Positions 17,319 through 26,597 of a stretch of DNA of 33,294 nt are shown here, in pieces (the first letter of the stretch is position 1; each line of letters begins with the position of its first letter). The notes under the pieces are model-generated. The model was not told where the DNA came from and made no database searches. It saw only the letters and a list, made by a program, of their open reading frames with translations. Source of the stretch: Bacteroidia bacterium (lineage in GTDB: Bacteria; Bacteroidota; Bacteroidia; Bacteroidales; Azobacteroidaceae); contig BNTT01000020.1 in NCBI GenBank assembly GCA_025996815.1, forward strand, positions 1-33,294. The letters are read 5' to 3'. Made by a program: the position numbers and the translations under genes.

Positions 17319-18344
17319 ATGATGGAAGGAATTAAAAAATTGACGGTGAATTTGTTGACGGTGGGTTTGTTGCTGTTGTGTGCCGTTTTTTCGGTGCAGG
17401 CGCAGCGGACAAGCTCGCTCAAAATCAATGAAATCCTCGTTATCAATGAAACGAATTTTCAGGATGACTACGGAACACAACGCCCTTGGATTGAGATTTA
17501 CAACTCTTCTGCGGGAACGGTTAATATGGCCGGTTGCTATTTGACAATCAATGCTACGGATGCTCGTTTATATCAAGCAGACAATAAATTGACGCTGCGG
17601 GATATTTACGGCAGCAACGACCCGCGCATCTATCCGGTGCCCAAGGGTGATGTTTTGACGAAAGTGAGACCCAATCAGCACCTGCTTTTTTGGGCGGACG
17701 GGCAACCTACTCGCGGAACTTTTCATCTGAGTTTTATGCTGGACACTGAGCAGCCAAACTTCATTGCACTGTTTGATTCGGACGGACGGACGTTTATCGA
17801 CTCCGTGACCGTGCCCGCAGGACAAGTGGCTGACATCAGTTACGGCTTGGTGCACGACGGTTGGAATGCCAAACGATTGGAAGACGAAATTCGTTTGAAT
17901 CAAAGTTACACCGGTGGCAACAAACTTTGGATACCCTTTACGCAGGTGACGCCGAGTTCCAATAACTTCATTTTGGACAAAAGCGACAAGGTGGACAATT
18001 TCAAGAAAAACGATGCGAGTGGTGCCGGTATGACGGTTACGGCTATGGGAGTGGTGTTTGTTGCACTGCTTGCGCTTTTTCTCTCGTTCAAATATGTCGG
18101 CAAAACGGCAGTTAGAATGAGCAAAAAGCGGGCGATGCAAACATCCGGAATGACCGAAGAACAGGCATCTGTTTCGACCGGCATGTCGGGCGAACTGTTT
18201 GCCGCCATTGCGCTGGCGATATACGAAGCCACAGAATTGCACGATGAGGAAAACACCATCCTGACCATTCAGCACACGGCGCGTAACTATTCGCCCTGGA
18301 GTTCAAAAATTCAAACATTAAGAGAGTTACCTATTAGAAAATAA
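17319..18344 (+). CDS. Lamin-tail-domain/OadG fusion, gamma-like subunit of the decarboxylase
   Basis: The 341-residue protein has a signal peptide (cleavage near residue 28, SVQA). A periplasmic lamin-tail-like domain follows (about 33-225, ILVINETN and PWIEIYNSSAGTVN motifs), then one membrane helix (about 236-260, MGVVFVALLALF). The cytosolic tail has the OadG-like pattern FAAIALAIYEATE. OadG proteins hold the Na+-pump complex together; here the membrane segment and tail would do so and the LTD would project outside. It sits between mmdA and mmdC, seven bases before mmdC. A 60-base relative of its LTD region (17484-17546) lies at 33018-33080. Assignment rests on domain order and operon position. 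Confidence 0.8.
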   Translation: MMEGIKKLTVNLLTVGLLLLCAVFSVQAQRTSSLKINEILVINETNFQDDYGTQRPWIEIYNSSAGTVNMAGCYLTINATDARLYQADNKLTLRDIYGSNDPRIYPVPKGDVLTKVRPNQHLLFWADGQPTRGTFHLSFMLDTEQPNFIALFDSDGRTFIDSVTVPAGQVADISYGLVHDGWNAKRLEDEIRLNQSYTGGNKLWIPFTQVTPSSNNFILDKSDKVDNFKKNDASGAGMTVTAMGVVFVALLALFLSFKYVGKTAVRMSKKRAMQTSGMTEEQASVSTGMSGELFAAIALAIYEATELHDEENTILTIQHTARNYSPWSSKIQTLRELPIRK

Positions 18345-18350
18345 AAAAAT

Positions 18351-18767
18351 ATGAAAAATTTTAAATATATAATTAACGGCAACATTTACAACGTTGAGAT
18401 AAACAGCATTGAAGGCACCATGGCAGACGTGGAAGTCAACGGCACACCGTATAAAGTGCAAATCGACAGACCTACTAAAACGCAGGTCGTAACAGTGAAA
18501 CGTCCCGCACAGGCAGCTGTGGCACCGGTTTCCAAACCCGTGCAAGCCGCTTCGGCAGGTGCGTTGAGGTCGCCGCTGCCCGGCATCATCCTCGACATCA
18601 ATGTCAAAGTGGGCGATGCGGTCAAAAAAGGGCAAAAAGTGCTGGTGCTGGAAGCCATGAAAATGGAAAACGCCATCAATGCCGACCGCGACGGAGAGAT
18701 TAAGGATATAAAAGTTAACAAAGGCGAGTCTGTGCTGGAAGGTGCAGAACTCCTCGTAATCGGATAA
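18351..18767 (+). CDS. mmdC: Biotin carboxyl carrier subunit of methylmalonyl-CoA decarboxylase
   Basis: The 138-residue protein has a short N-terminal beta domain, an Ala/Pro/Val-rich flexible linker (about 45-70) and a C-terminal biotinyl domain. The biotinylation site is Lys104 in EAMKMEN, with the usual GxVxxxxVKxGDxVxxG lead. The carrier shuttles CO2 between MmdA and the membrane pump MmdB. It lies four bases before mmdB. Confidence 0.94.
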   Translation: MKNFKYIINGNIYNVEINSIEGTMADVEVNGTPYKVQIDRPTKTQVVTVKRPAQAAVAPVSKPVQAASAGALRSPLPGIILDINVKVGDAVKKGQKVLVLEAMKMENAINADRDGEIKDIKVNKGESVLEGAELLVIG

Positions 18768-18771
18768 AATT

Positions 18772-19926
18772 ATGGATTTTCTATCATTCATTGGGGATAA
18801 TTTACAGATTTTCCTCTCTTATACAGGCTTTGCAAATGCCACTTCGGGACACCTCATCATGATTGCGGTGGGCTTGGTGTTTATCTATTTGGCGATTGCC
18901 AAAGAATTTGAGCCTATGCTGTTGATTCCGATTGGTTTCGGTATTTTGATTGGCAATATCCCGTTCAAAGATGCCGGATTGCAGTTGGGAATTTATGAAG
19001 AAGGCTCGGTGCTCAACATCCTGTATCAAGGGGTAACTTCGGGGTGGTATCCACCGCTGATTTTCCTTGGCATTGGGGCGATGACCGACTTCTCGGCGTT
19101 GATTTCCAATCCCAAACTGATGTTGATTGGTGCTGCGGCTCAATTTGGTATTTTCGGTGCCTATATCCTGGCACTGCTTTGGGGCTTTGACCCTTCTCAA
19201 GCGGGTGCAATCGGTATCATCGGCGGCGCAGACGGTCCAACGGCTATTTTCCTGTCGTCCAAACTCGCGCCAAACCTCATGGGAGCCATTGCCGTGTCGG
19301 CGTATTCTTACATGGCTCTGGTGCCGGTAATTCAACCGCCCATTATGCGCCTTTTGACTACCAAAAGCGAACGTGTCATCCGCATGAAACCGCCCCGTGT
19401 GGTTTCACAGACGGAAAAAATCATTTTTCCGATTGTGGGATTGTTGCTGACCTGTTTCTTGGTGCCATCGGGTTTGCCCTTGCTGGGAATGTTGTTTTTC
19501 GGTAACTTAATCAAAGAATCGGGCGTAACCCGTCGTTTGGCAGAAACCGCTCGCGGTCCGCTGATTGACGTGATTACCATCTTGCTGGGTATCACCGTAG
19601 GTGCTTCCACGCAGGCAACGCAATTCTTGACCTTGAGTTCGCTGAAAATCTTCGGTTTGGGAGCGTTGTCATTCGTTATTGCAACCACTACGGGGGTTTT
19701 GTTTGTCAAATTTTTCAACATCTTTCTGGGGAAAGACAACAAAATCAATCCGCTGATTGGTAATGCCGGCGTTTCGGCAGTGCCCGATTCAGCGCGTATC
19801 TCTCAGGTTGTCGGCTTGGAATATGACTCCTCCAACTACTTGCTGATGCACGCCATGGGACCGAATGTCGCCGGCGTGATTGGCTCGGCGGTTGCCGCCG
19901 GGGTGCTCTTGGGCTTTTTGGGATAA
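18772..19926 (+). CDS. mmdB: Na+-translocating decarboxylase beta subunit
   Basis: The 384-residue protein of the OadB/MmdB/GcdB family has about ten membrane helices. It decarboxylates carboxybiotin while exporting Na+. Signatures are GIIGGADGPTAIF, SYMALVPVIQPPIMRLLTT and NAGVSAVPDSARI, containing the Asp, Ser and Tyr residues implicated in Na+ binding in the family. Last gene of the operon, followed by a strong terminator. A paralogue lies at 31702-32850. Confidence 0.95.
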   Translation: MDFLSFIGDNLQIFLSYTGFANATSGHLIMIAVGLVFIYLAIAKEFEPMLLIPIGFGILIGNIPFKDAGLQLGIYEEGSVLNILYQGVTSGWYPPLIFLGIGAMTDFSALISNPKLMLIGAAAQFGIFGAYILALLWGFDPSQAGAIGIIGGADGPTAIFLSSKLAPNLMGAIAVSAYSYMALVPVIQPPIMRLLTTKSERVIRMKPPRVVSQTEKIIFPIVGLLLTCFLVPSGLPLLGMLFFGNLIKESGVTRRLAETARGPLIDVITILLGITVGASTQATQFLTLSSLKIFGLGALSFVIATTTGVLFVKFFNIFLGKDNKINPLIGNAGVSAVPDSARISQVVGLEYDSSNYLLMHAMGPNVAGVIGSAVAAGVLLGFLG

Positions 19927-19938
19927 CTCTTAATAAAA

Positions 19939-19985
19939 AGAGGCACGAATTACGGTTGTATCAGCCGTAATTCGTGCTCTTTTTT
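19939..19985 (+). terminator. Strong terminator after mmdB, probably bidirectional
   Basis: CACGAATTACGG (19944-19955) pairs perfectly with CCGTAATTCGTG (19965-19976). The flanking GAG/CTC extends the stem, and TTTTTT follows. The A-run on the left side would also stop the converging ATPase transcript. Confidence 0.95.
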
Positions 19986-20014
19986 AATCAACAAGGATTA
20001 CAACACCTTGCCCA

Positions 20015-21319
20015 TTACTTTGATTTGAAAAGCAATCGTCCAATCTCTCCAATCCAAAGAACTATCGACGTTGCCGCAATAATTATTCCCCAATCGTGCA
20101 GTGCAAGTGGCACAACATTGAACATCTCTCCGCCCAAGGTTACAATGAAATATTGACCGGCGATGATTATCAGAGCGACTAAGCCGAAGCCTGACAGACT
20201 TTGTCGCATCTGATAAAATGCGCTTCTGCCGGTGTTGAATGCTTTGGCGTTGAACATATTCCAAAATTGCAGCATCACAAAAATGGTGAAAAACAGCGAC
20301 AATTCGTATGGCGACAATCCATTTCCGGCACTGAAATCGAAGAAACTGCGTCCGAAATCGGCTGCGTTGAATTGACACAAAGAGGTGATGTCGGCGTGTT
20401 TGAAATACTGGATTAAGCCAAACAAGAGGGCAACAAAAATCAAACCGACACTTAAAATGCTCTTTGCCATCGGTTTATTGATGATGTAGGCATCTGCCTT
20501 GCGTGGTTTGTCTTGCATCACCTTTTCGTTGGGCGGCAAGGATGCCAATGCCAATGCGGCAAACGTATCCATAATCAGATTTACCCAGAGCATTTGCGTT
20601 ACCGTAAGCGGCGATTCCGTTCCGAGAAAGGCACCAATCATCACGATAAGACACGCTGCCACGTTGATAGTCATTTGAAACAGGATGAAACGCTGGATGT
20701 TTTGATACAGGGAGCGTCCCCACATCACAGCCCTTGAAATGCTGCTGAACGAATTGTCAATGATGGTGATGTCGCTCGCTTCTTTGGCTACGGATGTGCC
20801 GTCGCCCATCGACAAGCCGACTTGGGCGGCATTCAATGCCGGAGCATCGTTGGTGCCATCGCCCGTTACGGCTACTACCTGATTTTTTTGCTGCAACAGT
20901 TTCACCAACCGTTCCTTGTCCAATGGTCGGGCACGCGACAGTATCTTCAAATCCAAAATTCTGTCTAATAATGCTTTATCCGACATTTTTTCAAATTCAA
21001 CCCCGGTCAGGTGGTTTTTATCCGTATCTTTATCAGTCCATAAGCCAATTTGGCGACCAATTTCTTTGGCTGTTCCCGGAGTGTCGCCGGTCACAATTTT
21101 TATGGCAATACCTGCGTTTTGGCATTCTTTCACGGCTTGTGGCACTTCTTTTCTCACGGGGTCGGAAATAGCAACTATTCCCAAAAACGTCAGATTGACA
21201 TCGCTTAATGTCCCGTCTTTGATATGTGCTTTGCCGTCTTCAATAATCTGATAGGCAAAGCCTAATGTACGCATCGCTTGTCGTTGGTATTGAGACAGTT
21301 GTGAATAAATGCCCACCAT
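20015..21319 (-). pseudogene. 5'-truncated Ca2+-type P-type ATPase (C-terminal half only)
   Basis: The 434 remaining residues match the second half of PMCA-like bacterial Ca2+ ATPases. Present are QAMRTLGFAY, the TGD motif (KIVTGDTPGTA), the hinge TGDGTNDAPAL, and the C-terminal membrane helices with TVTQMLWVNLIMDTFAALALA. Missing are the first helices, the actuator domain (TGE) and the phosphorylation site DKTGT, so it cannot be a working pump. Homology starts about residue 4; a TAA lies directly before the ATG in frame and the sequence beyond is non-coding. The break coincides with the start of the AT-rich defence island. Confidence 0.85.
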
Positions 21320-21332
21320 TTATTCATAAATG
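21303..21332. repeat. Overlapping inverted repeats at the ATPase break
   Basis: GAATAAATG (21303-21311) and CATTTATTC (21317-21325) are a perfect 9-base inverted repeat. The right arm also forms a perfect 7-base inverted repeat with ATAAATG (21326-21332), and eight T follow. The repeats straddle the point where ATPase homology ends. Confidence 0.7.
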
Positions 21333-21391
21333 TTTTTTTTGTAACGGAATGACCAAAGCGAACACGGCAAAGACCGCTGAAAAGGGTGGGC

Positions 21392-21438
21392 AAAAAAAAT
21401 ACTCCCCGCAGCGCAGCAAGGTGTGGAGATTTTTTTTT
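21392..21438. terminator. Possible bidirectional terminator-like hairpin
   Basis: A8 (21392-21399) and T9 (21430-21438) flank CTCC (21402-21405) and GGAG (21425-21428). The pairing is mostly A-T, so function is uncertain. The rest of 21333-21560 shows no convincing gene. Confidence 0.35.
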
Positions 21439-21563
21439 AAGCCGCTTGTCAACCCTTGCAAGTATGTTTTTTCCTGCCTAAGTGAATGAGGGAGGAGTAC
21501 CGCTTTACCTGCGTTGTTTTGTGCGGAGGCACTTAGAAAATGATTTATACCGCTATTTTTTTG

Positions 21564-21571
21564 TAATTTTG
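21564..21571 (+). promoter_or_regulatory. -7 box for vsr
   Basis: TAATTTTG followed by CA matches TAnnTTTG. A start near 21578 leaves a leader of only about 14 bases before the GTG start. Confidence 0.5.
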
Positions 21572-21591
21572 CAGTTCAAAATATTAGAGAA

Positions 21592-22122
21592 GTGGATATT
21601 TGGAGTAAAGAAAAACGGTCGGAATGTATGTCAAAAATTCGGTCGAAGAATACAAAACCCGAATTGAAATTGCGCAAAGCCCTTTTTGCAAGAGGCTTTC
21701 GATATCGTGTGAATGATACCAAGCTGCCCGGAAAGCCCGACATTGTTCTGCTGAAATACAAAACGGTTATTTTTCTGCACGGCTGTTTCTGGCACAAGCA
21801 TGAGGGTTGCAAATACGCCTACACCCCAAAGACAAACACAAAATTTTGGGTTGATAAAATCACTTCCAATGCTGAAAGGGACAAAGTTAATTTTCAGAAA
21901 CTCACGGCGTTGGGTTGGAATGTTTTAACGGTTTGGGAGTGTGAAATAAGGCACGAGTATAAATATGACCTTACGCCATTGATTGACAGGATTGAGGCGG
22001 CTTTGCTCGCACAAATTCCCCCAAAAATGAGTGTGAAATTTTACGAGGAACGCGAAAATGAAATTTTAATGGTTGCCGAAGATATTGTTGAGTATCAACG
22101 CACACCGAAAAATAAAGTTTAA
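21592..22122 (+). CDS. vsr: Vsr-type very short patch repair endonuclease
   Basis: The 176-residue protein matches Vsr along its length: RSECMSKIRSKNTKPE, LPGKPDIVL, then FLHGCFWHKHEGC and ERDKVNFQKLTALGWNVLTVWECE. Asp50, His63, Phe66, Trp67 and His68 correspond to catalytic and wedge residues Asp51, His64, Phe67, Trp68 and His69 of E. coli Vsr. Vsr nicks T:G mismatches made by deamination of 5-methylcytosine, and in some Z1/MORC cassettes it is thought to act as the nuclease. The start is GTG (VDIWSK), chosen because the family motif needs the residues before Met13. Its stop overlaps the stop of the converging AIPR gene by four bases. Confidence 0.95.
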   Translation: MDIWSKEKRSECMSKIRSKNTKPELKLRKALFARGFRYRVNDTKLPGKPDIVLLKYKTVIFLHGCFWHKHEGCKYAYTPKTNTKFWVDKITSNAERDKVNFQKLTALGWNVLTVWECEIRHEYKYDLTPLIDRIEAALLAQIPPKMSVKFYEERENEILMVAEDIVEYQRTPKNKV

Positions 22123-24512
22123 TCTTCTGTAAAACCGTGCTGTTTCAGCGTTTTAAGATTTTGTTTGCAGCCCCACGCCAAACGGTCATTTAGTGGCTTT
22201 GCCCCTGAAACAATATCATTCATTACATGCCATTGCCAATCTTTGAGAATGTGCCGCCGCTTATCCCACGCAACCATTTTTTGTACCAATTCAATAGTTA
22301 CTCCGTGGTCGGTAGTTGTGATTGTTGCTTCCTCTACTTTTGGCTGTTCTGCGAGTTCGTCCGCTTCTGCAAGTAAATCAATGTTGTGTTCACATACTAT
22401 TTCGTAAATCCGCATTGCTTTGTTGCGGTTAATGTCAGTGATTGCACGATTAAATTTTACCGCGTTTGCCATATCAAAACCTGCAAATGACTGTTGGCTT
22501 GTACTCAAAAATACTGTATCTTTCCCCCATCCTTCTATTTTCTTCCAAAGCGCATAAGGAATTGACTGCAAAAGTGATATTTCATATTCCTTTTTGTTTT
22601 GTTCTTCTGAATCATTACTTGCTTCAATAATTTTTCGTTTTGGTGGATTATTTTCGTCTATTAAGTCAGATTTAATGCTATCCAAATCGTACTTTAATTG
22701 GATATTATCTCTAACTGTTTCCCAAAAATCCTGTTTTTTTGCTTTTTCAGATTGGTTTACATTAGGAAATTTATCCAAAATGAATTGATTTACCTGTTTC
22801 ATTAAATCATAAATCAAATCGGAAAAAGCCTGCGAAATCTGCTGATTTTTCCATATTTTATACAAGTCAATACCGCTTTCTTCTTTGCTTTTATCCCTTG
22901 TAATTATGTCTAACAGCGATAAAGTATATGGTACTACAACTTTACGCATTTCGCCGATTTTGAATGACTGAGTACCTGTGCCATAACGCTTTTCGGCTGT
23001 TTTAAAAAGAATACATTTTGCAATAGCATCTTCATAATAAACATTGTTTATTTTCTTTACATTTTCAGGTAAATTATATTTGATAAAAAAAGGATAATTG
23101 CCATCTTTACCCTTTACTGCAGTATGAGGACCAATAAGCAATTTATTCCCTTCATAAATTTCAGGGAATGAATTGATATACAAGCCTAAAAGTTCTTTTG
23201 TGATTCTTTGTTCTTTTGGGTATTGTAAATCGAATTTGCGCTGTAAAGCAGGAGTGAGACGACGGCGAGCATTATCAAATTCTCCCCTAACTCTTTCAAA
23301 AAACCAATTTTTAATTAAACCGTTTTCAGTTTTGGGCATTATTATTGAGCGAGAAATTTCCTTAATTTTTTTCAGAGAAGCATTATTTGCAGAAAAATCC
23401 GCAGTATTAACCTTATTTTGTGTATTTGCATATTTTGATATATCTGAAACAATATCGGCAAATTGGTCTTTTGCATTTATTACAGATAATTTCATTTGAA
23501 CAAATATATTAGATATGTCTGCCTTGATTTTTTTGTCTTTCCAGGAATGATAAATTGAAGCAGTTGTCTGCCCACCGTTCACAATTTGCAGATTGCTGAT
23601 TTTTTTAATAAAATGGTTCGTTTCGTCAAGTTCTATGTGGTCGGCAGTTGCAGTAATACCGTTATTATATGCTAAAAACATATATGGCTTTTCTACGATT
23701 GTGTTACGAATACCAACATTTACACTGTTTTTACCCTTAAATTGCAGGAAAGAACGAACATTTTGCTGCAATAATCTTTCGTTGTAAAGTTCATAAAGGG
23801 TTGTTAAACAAGCACCCGGAACGATAGCGACATACGCCTGATAATCCTGCGTGTTTGTATTAGCCATAAGACAAGGTACACTGAAACTTTTATCGTCGAG
23901 GCAATCAAAATCAATTTCTATGGGTACACCTGACTGTTCAATTTGATACAGGTAGTTTATATCAACAATATTGTATATAATTTTACAGCCACAAATTTCT
24001 ATACTTTGTATTGGTTTTCCCTTGTATTCTCCATTGGTCAATATTGTAGCATATATTCTCAAAAGATTATTACGCAAATTTTCCTGTATAATTTCATCGT
24101 TGGCAACAGAATGGGCAAACTGAAAAATCTCTGACGATTCTTCTATCTCGTTGGCATAATCATTGTATATCGCTTTTCTAAAAAAGTTTGTTATGCGGGT
24201 TACAGCCCTTTCTATTTCACTTGTTGGTGTAGTTTGCTTTTCATTTGGACTATTGATAAAAACAGAAATAAACAAGTTTATGGTTTCACAATCTTCGTCA
24301 ATAGCATATCCGTTTATTTTGTGTTGATTGCGTGTTCCCAATGCTTTTTCGTCATAAGCAACAGAGGCATCCGCAACTTCATTATTAACAGACAGCAAAT
24401 CAAGAACTTTACGGGTAAATGTCTGTTCCTGCGTGTCGCCCTCCTCGCTGCTTAACTGCGAAGAGATAACATCTTGCATAAAAGATTGATAGTATTTGTC
24501 TATGTCTGTCAT
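22119..24512 (-). CDS. AIPR family (abortive infection phage resistance) protein
   Basis: The 797-residue protein has the AIPR core at about residues 275-320: MFLAYNNGITATADHI, then LQIVNGGQTTASIYHSW. FEEN-like and GPHTAVKG segments follow. The C-terminal region ends in a helical, Trp-rich stretch. AIPR proteins occur in phage-defence operons and are repeatedly found with Z1, DUF4420 and Vsr proteins; the biochemical role is unclear. Its ATG overlaps the DUF4420 stop (ATGA), so it is the last gene of the minus-strand operon. It is AT-rich and appears intact. Confidence 0.9.
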   Translation of the reverse strand: MTDIDKYYQSFMQDVISSQLSSEEGDTQEQTFTRKVLDLLSVNNEVADASVAYDEKALGTRNQHKINGYAIDEDCETINLFISVFINSPNEKQTTPTSEIERAVTRITNFFRKAIYNDYANEIEESSEIFQFAHSVANDEIIQENLRNNLLRIYATILTNGEYKGKPIQSIEICGCKIIYNIVDINYLYQIEQSGVPIEIDFDCLDDKSFSVPCLMANTNTQDYQAYVAIVPGACLTTLYELYNERLLQQNVRSFLQFKGKNSVNVGIRNTIVEKPYMFLAYNNGITATADHIELDETNHFIKKISNLQIVNGGQTTASIYHSWKDKKIKADISNIFVQMKLSVINAKDQFADIVSDISKYANTQNKVNTADFSANNASLKKIKEISRSIIMPKTENGLIKNWFFERVRGEFDNARRRLTPALQRKFDLQYPKEQRITKELLGLYINSFPEIYEGNKLLIGPHTAVKGKDGNYPFFIKYNLPENVKKINNVYYEDAIAKCILFKTAEKRYGTGTQSFKIGEMRKVVVPYTLSLLDIITRDKSKEESGIDLYKIWKNQQISQAFSDLIYDLMKQVNQFILDKFPNVNQSEKAKKQDFWETVRDNIQLKYDLDSIKSDLIDENNPPKRKIIEASNDSEEQNKKEYEISLLQSIPYALWKKIEGWGKDTVFLSTSQQSFAGFDMANAVKFNRAITDINRNKAMRIYEIVCEHNIDLLAEADELAEQPKVEEATITTTDHGVTIELVQKMVAWDKRRHILKDWQWHVMNDIVSGAKPLNDRLAWGCKQNLKTLKQHGFTED

Positions 24513-25507
24513 AAATTATTGATTTTGTCAAACACTGTATTTTCGGAAATTAAATACTCGTTGCACTGCGAAATAATGATTGAGTATTTTACATCGCCTA
24601 CGCCGTTGCGGATTTCCTTTTCCTTAATGCGTGGAAAATCGCCGTCTATTTTGTAGTAGTTTTCATCGCGAATCTGATAGCATTTTTCTTCGTACAAGTG
24701 CGTATGTTTCTCAAAATAACCAACTTCCAAAAGTTTGTTGTTAAAAACATTCAGGGCTGAAACATTGTCCTGCAATGTTTCGCGGATTGCATTAACTTTG
24801 GCGTTCAAACTCTCGCCGTTTTTCTTGGCTGCCTCAACCGACAAATGAAACAAAAAAAGGTCTTCCAAAAGGGTTTCGTCAAGTTGCCGCTCGCTGCTGA
24901 TACTTACTTTCTGGTGATTGTTGCCTGTGGTGGTTTTGACTTCTACCGCCCAATCGTTATATTGGAAATCGCGCACTTCTTTATCTGTTCCTACCCACGA
25001 ATTTAAGACGGCGACAAAATCCTGTTTGGCAAGGTATTTTTGCAAAAAATGCAGTTCGCCGTAAAGTCCCTGCTGTTCTGACGAATTAAGCCCTTCACCT
25101 TTCAGTTTTTCAAAAAGTGCCTGCCACTTTTCAAGTTGGTTTATGATTGTTCTTACAACCTGTTTTTCGGAACGCAAGCCCAAAACGGACTGTATCATAT
25201 TTTCGCACATCACAGCAAAAACATCACGGCTTTGATAATGTACAAGTTTGATAACAAGCAGGTTATTGTTAAGAAACGAATTGTCGTTTGTAAGAACAAC
25301 CTGCAAATCACGCAGATTTGAGAACGAAGAAACATCAATGCGAATGCTTTTGTCGAATGACAAAGCAATTCCGCAGTGGCGTTCAGGGTTTTGAAAAACC
25401 GCATAAATATACAGTTCAGAATCGTTTGTATATAACCGTTTCAGCAGCCCTGTTTCGTTGGACTGTTCTATGCTTGACCATATTTCCAAAATATTGTTAT
25501 TCATCAT
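24509..25507 (-). CDS. PD-(D/E)XK motif protein (DUF4420)
   Basis: The 332-residue protein carries a nuclease-like core: Asp185 (NDWAVEV), Glu189-x-Lys191 (EVKTTTG), preceded by SWVGTDKEVRDF, with SERQLDE after. This is the pattern of the DUF4420 family found beside Z1 and AIPR genes in restriction-modification islands. It overlaps the Z1 gene by 11 bases and AIPR by four, so it is translationally coupled to both. It probably cuts DNA, but this rests on motif and context only. The second Met (25504) is an equally possible start. Confidence 0.87.
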   Translation of the reverse strand: MMNNNILEIWSSIEQSNETGLLKRLYTNDSELYIYAVFQNPERHCGIALSFDKSIRIDVSSFSNLRDLQVVLTNDNSFLNNNLLVIKLVHYQSRDVFAVMCENMIQSVLGLRSEKQVVRTIINQLEKWQALFEKLKGEGLNSSEQQGLYGELHFLQKYLAKQDFVAVLNSWVGTDKEVRDFQYNDWAVEVKTTTGNNHQKVSISSERQLDETLLEDLFLFHLSVEAAKKNGESLNAKVNAIRETLQDNVSALNVFNNKLLEVGYFEKHTHLYEEKCYQIRDENYYKIDGDFPRIKEKEIRNGVGDVKYSIIISQCNEYLISENTVFDKINNL

Positions 25508-26597
25508 CTTCTAAATTATCGTCGTTATTATCAAAATCAATTTCAGATTGATAAAATTCGTTTGCCAAAGCGGTGTTAATAGCAAATTCTACGGTAAGTT
25601 CCGTGTCGCTTTTCGGGAACACTATTGCAAAACCGATTATTACATCATCTTCAGCTTGGAAAATAACCTTTTCCTGTATCGGGTTACCGTTCTTGTCTTT
25701 TGGATTTGCACCCAAAGGGTCAAGCGGGTAAATAATCAACAATGGATTATTAACATTGCGGTATGATTCACGAACAAGTTTTGGTTTCGGGTATGTTTTT
25801 TTCCAATCCTTGTCCTGCCTTGAAATTTGTAGTGCCTCGTTAAAATCAGCGTTATCCAAATCAATAAATTCATCTGTCGGATTTCCAACAATGTGATTTT
25901 TCTTGATTATATAGGTATTGGTATCGCCTGCGGTGTTTCTGGTAAAACAGCCCGAAACAATCTGTCTTGATAAAGTAAATTTCTTTGTCGCGTTGGCTTT
26001 GTTCATCAAAGCGACACGCCACGAGCCAAGTTCGCCTGCCTGATTAAGTTTGCGAATAAAGTTGCTGATTAGCGTTAAATCAACTTTTGCAAGTTGCGGC
26101 GCAACCGTAAATTCAGAAAAGAATTTAAGAATGTCTGCGGGCAAAACATTTGACCAAAGATAATCTTTGCTGTCCTTGACAACAAGGTTTCCAAACTTTG
26201 AAAGAAAATTTTGCGTTGCAATAAGATTTTTACGGATTATGCCTTTGTCGGTTGGCAGTTGGTAAGTTTCGACCAAACGACCTGACCACGATACTTGTAT
26301 TCTATCAACATTACGCATTTTTGTAATTGCTGTAATTTGCAGTTGTCCGGGGTGGGTACGCACTTTCAGGGCGTATTTTTCGGGCGTGGCTTTGGCGTTC
26401 CACATTGCATCAAATTCTTCCCGCAAATCCTCGCTTGCCATTGTAATATGCCTAAACCACTCGTTGAGTTCGCTGCTTGTGAACAAGCGACACAAATCTA
26501 CATAACCCGGTCGGTAGCCAAACCAACGCCCCATTTGCATAAGTGTATCGTACATCTTTGAGGCACGCAAAAAGTAACTTACCGATTTTTTAGGCAA
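25497..26597 (-). CDS. Z1-domain protein, N-terminally truncated
   Basis: The frame of 366 residues begins inside the Z1 helicase-like domain: SVSYFLRASKMYDTL then QMGRWFGYRPGY, the conserved block near its end. The complete proteins run to about 900 residues, with the P-loop ATPase part upstream; that part is missing. The only start is TTG at 26597, overlapping the LlaJI-like gene's stop by eight bases. Family homology begins about four codons in, so the break is at about 26582-26592. In-frame sequence before it is closed by a stop about 25 codons up and does not resemble Z1. Everything downstream, to the acidic end DDNLEDDE, looks normal. It may still be made, but cannot be a complete ATPase. 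Confidence 0.8.
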   Translation of the reverse strand: MPKKSVSYFLRASKMYDTLMQMGRWFGYRPGYVDLCRLFTSSELNEWFRHITMASEDLREEFDAMWNAKATPEKYALKVRTHPGQLQITAITKMRNVDRIQVSWSGRLVETYQLPTDKGIIRKNLIATQNFLSKFGNLVVKDSKDYLWSNVLPADILKFFSEFTVAPQLAKVDLTLISNFIRKLNQAGELGSWRVALMNKANATKKFTLSRQIVSGCFTRNTAGDTNTYIIKKNHIVGNPTDEFIDLDNADFNEALQISRQDKDWKKTYPKPKLVRESYRNVNNPLLIIYPLDPLGANPKDKNGNPIQEKVIFQAEDDVIIGFAIVFPKSDTELTVEFAINTALANEFYQSEIDFDNNDDNLEDDE

